53,336 nt of DNA from UMGS1933 sp051891435 (GTDB lineage Bacteria; Bacillota; Clostridia; TANB77; CAG-508). Positions 35,023 to 41,908 of this stretch are shown here, piece after piece. Position numbers and translations under genes: made by a program. The notes below the pieces were generated by a model, which saw only the letters and a list, made by a program, of their open reading frames with translations, did not search any database and was not told where the DNA came from. The DNA lies in the NCBI GenBank assembly GCA_051891435.1, contig JBJFFE010000030.1:1-53336 (forward strand). Direction: 5' to 3'. How positions within the stretch are numbered: position 1 is the stretch's first letter; each line of letters begins with the position of its first letter.

Positions 35023-35877
35023 ATGATAAAATTAGTTGCCAGTGATTTAGATGGAACTATAATCGATAAAGATAATGATATTAATAAAGATAATTTTAAA
35101 GCCATTTCAGATATAAATAAAAGTAATATTCCTTTTGTTATATGTACTGGAAAAACTTATTCTATTTATAAAGGTTTATGTTCTTCTTTCCATGCTTCTT
35201 ATGGAATTTTCGGGAATGGTACATCTATTATAGATTTAAAAAATGATAAAGAAATTTACCAAAGTTTGTTGGATAAATCAACTGTTTTAGACATTATAAA
35301 ACTTGCAAAAGAAAATAATTTACATGTTCATGTGTATACCAGAAATCAGATTATTACTGAGGAGTTGTTATATCTTGATTTAAGAAATTATAAACTTCAA
35401 AAAAATAATATTTATAACAATAAATTAGAATTTAAAATTGTTCCAAATTTATTAAAATACCTTCTAAAAAAAGATACTGACATTTCCAAAATTGTCATTT
35501 CTAGTACGAATTCTTTAGAAAGCATAAAAAATATGATATGCTCTAATTTTAATGTATCTGTTTTTGATATAAAAAAATATGGTAAATATAAAGATAAAAT
35601 TATAGATAAAGAATACGAATATTTAGATATTATTCCAAAAGATGTTAGTAAAGGAAATGCCCTTAAGTTTTTAAGTAATTATTTACAGATAAATGAAAAT
35701 GAAATTTTAGCTGTAGGAGATAATTTAAACGATTTAGATATGTTAAAAAATGCAGGTATAGGTATAGCAGTAAATAATGCCTATTCTGAAATTAAGCAAG
35801 TTGCTAATTATGTAACTGAAAGGCCTGTTGAAAAAGGTGCTTTTGCAGAAGCAGTATATAAATTCATTAAATTTTAA
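35023..35877 (+). CDS. Cof-type HAD-superfamily phosphatase
   Basis: This 284-residue protein has motif I ASDLDGTI with the nucleophilic aspartate near residue 8, an IIB cap (about 85-195), a lysine around DVSKGNALKF, and motif IV GDNLNDLDMLKNAG. The class dephosphorylates sugar phosphates and flavin or pyridoxal phosphates; the substrate is not predictable. The ATG at 35023 fits best with the motif position. A GGGGG run lies about 10 bases upstream. The family A element follows. Confidence 0.88.
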   Translation: MIKLVASDLDGTIIDKDNDINKDNFKAISDINKSNIPFVICTGKTYSIYKGLCSSFHASYGIFGNGTSIIDLKNDKEIYQSLLDKSTVLDIIKLAKENNLHVHVYTRNQIITEELLYLDLRNYKLQKNNIYNNKLEFKIVPNLLKYLLKKDTDISKIVISSTNSLESIKNMICSNFNVSVFDIKKYGKYKDKIIDKEYEYLDIIPKDVSKGNALKFLSNYLQINENEILAVGDNLNDLDMLKNAGIGIAVNNAYSEIKQVANYVTERPVEKGAFAEAVYKFIKF

Positions 35878-35890
35878 TGGTATAAATAAT

Positions 35891-36029
35891 AATTTAGAGA
35901 AATAAATATGTTTTTAAAAGCGTAGGGGTCGGTCTTGACCGACCCGCTAATATTGCATTTTTTAACGGGCTGGTCAAGACCAGCCCCTACACCTTTTGCA
36001 ACAAATTACTCATACAAATTCTTATTTAT
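35891..36029 (+). repeat. 139-bp inverted-repeat arm, left copy (contains family A palindrome)
   Basis: This segment contains the palindrome 35922-35990 (GTAGGGGTCGG ... CCAGCCCCTAC) and flanks AATTTAGAGAAATAAATATG and GCAACAAATTACTCATACAA. It recurs almost base for base in reverse orientation at 39392-39530. The two copies bracket 3.4 kb. A fragment of the same flank (AATTACTCATACAAATTAC) also occurs at about 191-209. Confidence 0.85.
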
Positions 36030-36030
36030 C

Positions 36031-36156
36031 TTATAGCACATTCATTTTCTTTACCATTTGTTTCATTTTTTTCTTATTTAACATTCCTTCTGAATACATC
36101 ATCATAACTCCAACTCCTATTGCACTTCCAACAATCATTCCTTTAACAAAATTCAT
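36031..36156 (-). CDS. Small membrane-associated peptide
   Basis: This 41-residue peptide has one glycine-rich hydrophobic segment (VKGMIVGSAIGVGVMMM) and a lysine/methionine-rich tail, resembling short YtxH-like proteins. AAGGAGG lies nine bases before the ATG. It is 20 bases after the half-size TSUP gene, probably in its operon. Function unknown. Confidence 0.6.
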   Translation of the reverse strand: MNFVKGMIVGSAIGVGVMMMYSEGMLNKKKMKQMVKKMNVL

Positions 36157-36175
36157 ATTTAATTCCTCCTTATTT

Positions 36176-36572
36176 TTATTTTCCTGTATTTTTATTATCT
36201 GTTTTTTTATTTAATCTATACCCTTTTATTAAAGAATATATTTCATATATTGCAATTGCCCCTAAAAAACATCCAAAATATTTTTTTAATAAATTTACAT
36301 TCATATTAACAGAAATTTTAGCTCCAATTATTGCTCCAATTATTCCTGAAATTGCGATTACTATTCCACTTTTCCAATCTATTAAATGTTCTTTCAATGA
36401 TACTAATATTGCTGTTAAGGAAGTTGGCACAAAAAAAACTAAATTTGTCGCTTGTGCTATGTGCTGGTCTATTCCGCATAAATACTGACAATATTAATAT
36501 TAGTATTGTTCCTCCACCCATGCCAGTTCCACTTACTATCCCTGAAATTAAACCTGTTAAAATTTTTAACAT
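36176..36572 (-). CDS. Half-size TSUP (TauE/SafE) permease, +1 frameshift at CGG
   Basis: This gene would encode about 131 residues with four membrane helices, half of a normal sulfite exporter TauE/SafE-type permease. The first frame has the conserved GLISGIVSGTGMGGGTILIL, then VFM and an in-frame CGG (complement of 36474-36476). Skipping the C gives VFM-GIDQHIAQATNLVFFVPT, the standard family continuation, and the frame stays open to 36176. The zero frame stops within about 30 codons. The upstream neighbour (36615-36959) is another half-size TSUP. The two may make a heterodimer. Confidence 0.83.
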
Positions 36573-36614
36573 AATTTCTCCTTATTTTAATTGTATAAAT
36601 AATAATTTGTACTT

Positions 36615-36959
36615 CTAAATTATCATTTTTAAAGATACATATATTAGAAAACATGTAAATGCTATTTTTAATACATTTGTTGATAACTTCTTTAATAATT
36701 TTGCTCCTATATATCCGCCAATTATTCCCCCTATTGCACACATTATACCCAGTTTCCAGTCTATATAATTATTTCTATAATAAAATATTCCACTTGTAAC
36801 CACCATTGGTAGTATTGCAAAAACCGAAGTTGCCCTTGCTTTACTATCTTCTAAATTAAATAAGTGAATTAATGCAGGTACTACTATCATTCCGCCTCCA
36901 GTAGCAAAAAGTCCACAAACAATTCCTGCCAATAAACCAACCAAAATTTTTTTTAACAT
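36615..36959 (-). CDS. Half-size TSUP (TauE/SafE) permease
   Basis: This 114-residue protein has four membrane segments. It starts LKKILVGLLAGIVCGLFATG and has GGGMIVVPALIHLF, the first-half signature of TauE/SafE. Family members are usually about 250 residues with two halves. This gene and its neighbour 42 bases downstream each encode one half. Sulfur-compound export is the common role, but the substrate is not known. Confidence 0.82.
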   Translation of the reverse strand: MLKKILVGLLAGIVCGLFATGGGMIVVPALIHLFNLEDSKARATSVFAILPMVVTSGIFYYRNNYIDWKLGIMCAIGGIIGGYIGAKLLKKLSTNVLKIAFTCFLIYVSLKMII

Positions 36960-37211
36960 ATTTTCCTGCCTTTAACTTATAATTAATTATTATTGGTTTT
37001 TTAATTTTTTTTATCCCTAATTTATATTTTTTTACATTTTATACAACTTTATTTTGTTTATTTATGCATTATATTATGTCGCCGTCTTTACTGCTAGACA
37101 ATTTTTTATTACTTTTATCGTTATATTGTTTCTTAAATTGTGGTGTTCTCGACAAAAAATGATAAAATGTTTAAAAATTTAATAGGGCTTCTGCCTGAAT
37201 GGGGGTTTTTT

Positions 37212-37430
37212 ATGATAAAAATTAAATTATCTGATTTGTTGGGAAAGAATAAAATGACACAAAAAGCTTTAGCAGAGATTGCTCATATTCGTCCTGCTAC
37301 TGTTTCAAAAATGTATTATGAAGAGATTAAGAGAATTGATATTAAACAGTTAGACAATATTTGCAAAGCTTTTAATTGTGAAATCTCTGAATTACTGGAA
37401 TATATTCCTGATAAGAATAATAAAAATTAG
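37212..37430 (+). CDS. Short XRE/Cro-type transcriptional regulator
   Basis: This 72-residue helix-turn-helix protein has TQKALAEIAHIRPATVSKMY as recognition region and the LDNICKAFNCEISELLEY tail of the YozG/HTH_26 family. The start at 37212 follows a GGGGG run. A frame opens upstream at 37140 without support. TAAAAT at 37163-37168 may be its -10 box. It is followed by a hairpin terminator that duplicates the tRNA-Leu terminator. Its target is unknown. Confidence 0.85.
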   Translation: MIKIKLSDLLGKNKMTQKALAEIAHIRPATVSKMYYEEIKRIDIKQLDNICKAFNCEISELLEYIPDKNNKN

Positions 37431-37454
37431 ATGTTTAAAATTTAGTTTTCTAAA

Positions 37455-37500
37455 TAAAAAAACCTCGACAATTTATATTCGAGGTTTTTTTATTTGGTGC
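37455..37500. repeat. Terminator plus tRNA-Leu 3'-end duplicate (possible att site)
   Basis: AACCTCGACA...TTCGAGGTTTTTTT forms a hairpin and is followed by TATTTGGTGC. The same order (AACCTCGAA...TTCGAGGTTTTA, TTATTTGGTGC) lies at 39149-39194, where the last bases are the 3' end of tRNA-Leu. The direct repeats are 1.69 kb apart and bracket the ADP-ribosyltransferase-like gene pair. It serves as terminator of the XRE gene. Confidence 0.6.
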
Positions 37501-37574
37501 CATTGTTGTAGTTGCTTACAACTTTTAGACTCTCTTAACAATTGGTACAAATTCTTAAAATCATTTGTATATAT

Positions 37575-38006
37575 TTATTTAATTATTCTTTTTAATAATT
37601 TTTTTATTTTTTGAAATATTGTCTCACTTTTCACTTCAATTAATTCAATACAAGTAGTATTTTTTTTATTTGCGAAAATATTATCATAGTTATATTTTTC
37701 TTTTTGAGCATTTTGATAATTTTTCTCGTTTAAATTCCATTGCTTTAAAATTTCTTTCTTTTCTTCTTCTTCAGCAATGTAATCATAATAAATAAGAGAT
37801 ATTAAATCTTTACTTTTTTCGGAAATTTTTTGTTCTTCAAAGCTTTTGTTTACATCAATATAAAAATCTAACTTTGAATCAGCAGCTTCATCGCATAATT
37901 TTGTGATAATATAACCAGGTATTTTTTCAATCATCTTATGGTCAAAGAATGCTAAGAAAGTAAGTGTTTCTTTTGAGATATCTCTAATATTTTGAACATT
38001 TTCCAT
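37575..38006 (-). CDS. Hypothetical acidic protein next to ADP-ribosyltransferase-like gene
   Basis: This 143-residue soluble protein begins MENVQNIRDISKETLTFLAF and ends in a basic tail (KIKKLLKRIIK). The body is helical and acidic (YDYIAEEEEKKEILKQW). I do not recognise the family with certainty. GGGGGT precedes the ATG at 38006, four bases after the stop of the upstream ADP-ribosyltransferase-like gene. So they form a tight pair, as a toxin-antitoxin or enzyme-inhibitor unit would. That role is an inference from position only. Confidence 0.65.
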   Translation of the reverse strand: MENVQNIRDISKETLTFLAFFDHKMIEKIPGYIITKLCDEAADSKLDFYIDVNKSFEEQKISEKSKDLISLIYYDYIAEEEEKKEILKQWNLNEKNYQNAQKEKYNYDNIFANKKNTTCIELIEVKSETIFQKIKKLLKRIIK

Positions 38007-38010
38007 TCTT

Positions 38011-38983
38011 TTACCCCCTATCACTTATGTTTTTATCATCTGGTTGTTTATTATGCATACATATTTTTGCCTTTAGAGCTTGAAAAATTTCCTTAATTTT
38101 TGAGGTTTTTCTCTCTTTTACTAATTGTTTAACATCCTCTTTAAAATATATTGGATAAGGTTGCTTTGGTGGTTCTATATTTTCCTTGCTTTGTTCTAAT
38201 ATACTTAACTTTTCTCTAAAATTACTATTGAAAAAGGAATCTCTCATATTCATTGATACAACATCTATATCTTTTTGCCCTATAATTTTCTTTACAAATT
38301 CAACTTTATCATCAGGGACTGCTATAAGTTTTATATGATCTACTGGCAGATTTCCACTAACCCCAATTTCTGATATATCTGAACTTACTCCATGGACTCT
38401 AAGTCCATTCATATTTTCAAATGAAGCTCCTATTAAAACGCCAAAATTTAATAATGCATTTGTGGAATTATTATCCTTTAGCTCCATATCCGCATATGAT
38501 AGTGCTACATTTAAGCAATCTGTTAAGCTTACGAAGCTTCTTTTTCCATTAATTCTAGACCATTGTTCTCCGGTAGTTACAGCTATACCATTTTCTATAG
38601 ATGTATCTACACTATTTATTCCATATTTTAATATGCTTGGAAGAGCATTCGCATTTGTACCATGAAAGAAGCAACTTTTGCTTTTTTGTATTACTTCAAA
38701 CATTTGTGGATTTGTTAATAATAAATAAGCCATATTTAATCTTTTGGCAGATTCAATTGTTGGATTATTTTTATATAAAACTTTTTTCTCCATATTAAAA
38801 GAACCATTTACGGAAAAATTATCAAATCCACCTTCATATAATATGCCGTTCCATTTTCCTTTTAGTATTTTCATCTTTCGCTAAGATTAAAAGTTCTTTA
38901 GCAACCTTCTCGTACATAGGAGATACAATTTGATCTGTTGTATAATCACTATATTTCATTTGTATGATTTTTTCTCCTTCCAT
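38011..38983 (-). CDS. ADP-ribosyltransferase-like protein, +1 frameshift at CGG
   Basis: The main frame has FFHGTNANALPSILKYGI, followed by RSFVSLTDCLNVALSYADM. This His-Gly-Thr plus ILxxG pattern is characteristic of the ADP-ribosyltransferase/DarT/RNA phosphotransferase fold. The ATG at 38874 has a weak site. An upstream frame starts at 38983 with MEGEKIIQMKYSDYTTDQ, after AAGGAG-like bases, and meets an in-frame CGG (complement of 38846-38848). Skipping the C gives TKRKME-GILYEGGFDNF and joins the main frame. The product would be about 323 residues. The target is unknown. The pairing with the 143-residue gene suggests a toxin module. Confidence 0.72.
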
Positions 38984-39188
38984 GAATGTATTAAATATTT
39001 TTACTGTTTCAAAAATTTATATATTATAATATCTATTATACACGTACTTAAATTATATGTCTATTAATTTTTATCATTTTTTTTGTTATTCATAAATTGG
39101 ATTTGTGACATTGAAATTGGGGACGGTTCGCTTTTCCAATTCTCTATATAAAAAAACCTCGAATATTTATATTCGAGGTTTTATTATT
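38984..39188. other. Intergenic region upstream of ADP-ribosyltransferase-like gene
   Basis: AT-rich DNA with a short remnant ATTGGGGACGGTTCGC near 39115, a word often seen at the ends of REP-associated or IS200-like elements, and the tRNA-Leu terminator hairpin at 39149-39184. No gene was found. Confidence 0.4.
39149..39185 (-). terminator. Terminator of tRNA-Leu
   Basis: AACCTCGAA and TTCGAGGTT form the stem, with A/T runs on both sides, directly after the tRNA on the minus strand. Confidence 0.8.
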
Positions 39189-39276
39189 TGGTGCAGATGG
39201 CCGGAATCGAACCGGCACGGTTTATTCAACCGCAGGATTTTAAGTCCTGTGCGTCTACCAGTTCCGCCACATCTGC
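39189..39276 (-). tRNA. tRNA-Leu (anticodon TAA)
   Basis: An 88-nt class II tRNA with acceptor GCAGATG paired with CATCTGC, loop CTTAAAA giving anticodon TAA, a long variable arm (GCGGTTGAATAAACCGT), T-arm GGTTCGATTCC and encoded CCA. It has no intron, unlike cyanobacterial tRNA-Leu(TAA). Confidence 0.96.
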
Positions 39277-39391
39277 ATGTTTATATTGAACTGGTTTTAT
39301 TCTCTAACGACATTTGCAATTATACTACTAATTTAAGTTGTCTGTCAATGTTTTTTTGAAAATTTCTTGAAATTGTTGTTCAATTTATTAA

Positions 39392-39530
39392 ATAAATAAT
39401 AATTTGTATGAGTAATTTGTTGCAAAAGGTGTAGGGGCTGGTCTTGACCAGCCCGTTAAAGAATGCAATATTAGCGGGTCGGTCAAGACCGACCCCTACG
39501 CCTTTAAAAACATATTTATTCCTCTAAATT
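39392..39530 (-). repeat. 139-bp inverted-repeat arm, right copy (contains family A palindrome)
   Basis: This is the reverse complement of 35891-36029 with only a few substitutions. The palindrome itself is 39431-39499. Together they bracket the TSUP, XRE, ADP-ribosyltransferase and tRNA-Leu block. Recombination between them would invert 3.4 kb. Confidence 0.85.
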
Positions 39531-39537
39531 CTTATTT

Positions 39538-40602
39538 TTAATACTCAAACCATAACCCCTTTGTCCTTAATTCTGAAATTATTTGGTTATGTTCTGAACT
39601 TGTTTTTGAGAAATAGACTTTTCCATTTTTGTCTGCTACAAAAAATAAATAATCTGTTTTATTAGGATTTATTGCCGCTTCTATGCTTGATTTACTTACT
39701 GATGATATTGGTCCAACTGGTAATTTCCCCTCCATATTAGGTCCTCTTGTATTATATGGATTGTATGTGTCTAGCTCCTTTTGATATAAGTCTCTTTCTC
39801 CCATATCTACTTTAAATGCATAATATGTTGTTACATCACTTTGTATTGCCATGTTTCTATCTAATCTATTATAAACTACACTTGCTACGTCTTTCCTGTC
39901 CTCTGTATGTACAGATTCCATTTCTACAATTGAAGCTAATGTTAATATTTCATGTACGTTTAAATCACTTGCATCTATTTTCTCTTTATATTCTTCTAAT
40001 ACTTTTTCCATTTTGTCTAGCATTTTTTCAAATATTTCTTCTACACTTACATCTTTATTTTTTAAAGCATATGTATCTGGGAACAAATATCCTTCTAAAG
40101 AATAATATATATCTTCATTCTTTATTTCGTCTGTTATAAACCAATATTTTTCGATTAAAGAATCTATATAATTTTCTCTTTCTAAAATCTCATAAACTTC
40201 ATCTTCAGAATTATTAGTTGTTTCAGCTATTTTTTTTGCAAGCCATCTCATATTCTTACCTTCTAAATATGTAAAGTTTATGTAGTTTTGATCATATACT
40301 ATACCACTTTGTAAACTTTCAGTTATTTCTTTTAGAGACATATTTTGTCTTAAATTATATTCTCCTGCTTTAAAATTGTCTATATTATTTAATTTAACAT
40401 AAATTTTGAAACCTAATTTGCTTCTTATAATATTATTTTCTTTTAAAATATCTGCAATGCCACTTGTTCCTGTTCCAAGTGGTATTGCAATTTCTATTTC
40501 CTCATCACTTGAGCTTACTTTTGTAAACATTGATACATACATTATTATAATTCCTATTATTAAAATGCCCACTGTTATTAATCCAATCTTTAGTTTATTC
40601 AT
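39538..40602 (-). CDS. mltG: Endolytic murein transglycosylase MltG
   Basis: This 354-residue membrane-anchored protein has one N-terminal helix (about 5-27), a LysM-like region, and the YceG domain. The catalytic glutamate is in LTLASIVEMESVHTEDR. Conserved YNPYNTRGPNMEGKLPVGPI follows, then VYFSKTSSEHN at the end. It cuts nascent glycan strands and sets their length. It is followed on the same strand by no other gene and preceded by a degenerate GH18-type gene 3 bases upstream. Confidence 0.94.
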   Translation of the reverse strand: MNKLKIGLITVGILIIGIIIMYVSMFTKVSSSDEEIEIAIPLGTGTSGIADILKENNIIRSKLGFKIYVKLNNIDNFKAGEYNLRQNMSLKEITESLQSGIVYDQNYINFTYLEGKNMRWLAKKIAETTNNSEDEVYEILERENYIDSLIEKYWFITDEIKNEDIYYSLEGYLFPDTYALKNKDVSVEEIFEKMLDKMEKVLEEYKEKIDASDLNVHEILTLASIVEMESVHTEDRKDVASVVYNRLDRNMAIQSDVTTYYAFKVDMGERDLYQKELDTYNPYNTRGPNMEGKLPVGPISSVSKSSIEAAINPNKTDYLFFVADKNGKVYFSKTSSEHNQIISELRTKGLWFEY

Positions 40603-40605
40603 TTT

Positions 40606-41769
40606 TTATTCCCCTTTTTCACTTATTAAATAATCTACTACTCCAACAAGATTTGCTTCTTCAAAACTATTGTTTAAAATTACATTAGTTGTAATTCCTA
40701 ATTCTCTTAATCTTGGTGCCAGTTCTATAATAAATCTATCAAAACTATTTTGGTCGTCTACTTTTTGGAAGTCTATATTCATTCCTCTCACTCTATATTT
40801 AGTTACGAAATTAACCACCTTGTCTATTAATTCTGTTCTCGTCTTATAATTTTTTATTAATTCATTTGTATATTTTTCTAACCCTTTATTTGAAATTGTT
40901 GCCCAAATTGCGTAATTATCAGTATCTATATTTTCTTCTTCTGCATATATTGTTCCATTTGCTTCAAAATTAAATAACGTTTTTATCATTATTTTTTCTG
41001 TTTCTTGATTATTATATAAATTTAGAATACTTCCATCTTCTAAATCTGTAATTAATTCTGCTGTCTTTATTTCATCATCAAAATCTTGTCTTACAATATA
41101 TTCATCTGCAAGTACATTTGCCTTAACATAACCAAGTGTTCCATCTTCTTTTCTAATTAATCTCCACCCCTTACTTGTTGTATAATAACAGCTGACAACA
41201 TCACCTTTATTTATTTCTCCTACATTTTTAGATAATGATCTTGGCTTAAATTTTACAGTTGTCCCTTCTTCTACCGTTGCTTTTATTAATCCTTTATTTA
41301 AATTTTCTATTACAACTATATCTGTATCTTTAACATATTTTGTAGAAATATTATAAACTAATTCTAATTCTGAAATTGGAATGTAAATAATTTCTTCCAT
41401 TTTTAAAACTTTTGATTGTAAATTTTGTTCTATTCCATTTATTATAATTTTAGAATCTTCTAAAGACATAATTGCAGTTTTAGTATTAGATGTAGTTATT
41501 ATAGTTTTAAATTCTTCATCATAATAAATATTTTTATCAAACATATTTTCAATATCCTGTATAGATAAATAAATTACTCCATTTTCACTTATATAAATAT
41601 TATGATTTAAATTTTCTGTTAAATCTTCATCATCTATTATTAAATTAGTTACATCTGCAAACTTGTCCCTTTTAAATCCTGGTGCATAATTTAATATAAA
41701 TGATACTACTAACCATGCTATTAAACAAATTATTATATTTCTTATAAATTTTTTCGTATTTAATTTCAT
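40606..41769 (-). CDS. Wall-associated protein with stalk, SH3 and GH18-like domain
   Basis: This 387-residue protein has an N-terminal membrane anchor (about 10-28), a copper-amine-oxidase-like stalk domain (about 55-155), an SH3 domain (about 165-230, GDVVSCYYTTSKGWRLIR) and the start of a GH18-type barrel with VRGMNIDFQKV near 330. Active GH18 enzymes have DFE at the end of this strand. Here the catalytic glutamate is glutamine, and the barrel is shortened. It is therefore probably a binding rather than a cutting protein. Its stop is 3 bases from the mltG start, so the two are co-expressed. Confidence 0.75.
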   Translation of the reverse strand: MKLNTKKFIRNIIICLIAWLVVSFILNYAPGFKRDKFADVTNLIIDDEDLTENLNHNIYISENGVIYLSIQDIENMFDKNIYYDEEFKTIITTSNTKTAIMSLEDSKIIINGIEQNLQSKVLKMEEIIYIPISELELVYNISTKYVKDTDIVVIENLNKGLIKATVEEGTTVKFKPRSLSKNVGEINKGDVVSCYYTTSKGWRLIRKEDGTLGYVKANVLADEYIVRQDFDDEIKTAELITDLEDGSILNLYNNQETEKIMIKTLFNFEANGTIYAEEENIDTDNYAIWATISNKGLEKYTNELIKNYKTRTELIDKVVNFVTKYRVRGMNIDFQKVDDQNSFDRFIIELAPRLRELGITTNVILNNSFEEANLVGVVDYLISEKGE

Positions 41770-41908
41770 TTTTTTACTCCTTTTTTAGTTTGACATTAGT
41801 ATATCATATTTAAATACAAAATTTGTATATATTTTTTAAAAATTCTTGAAATTATTTGAATTTTATTGTAACATCTAACCGATAATATAATTGGAGAGTG
41901 ATGATTTT

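Noticed and set aside
35211..35213. CGG in the HAD phosphatase gene
   Set aside because: It is out of frame (TTC-GGG) from the start at 35023.
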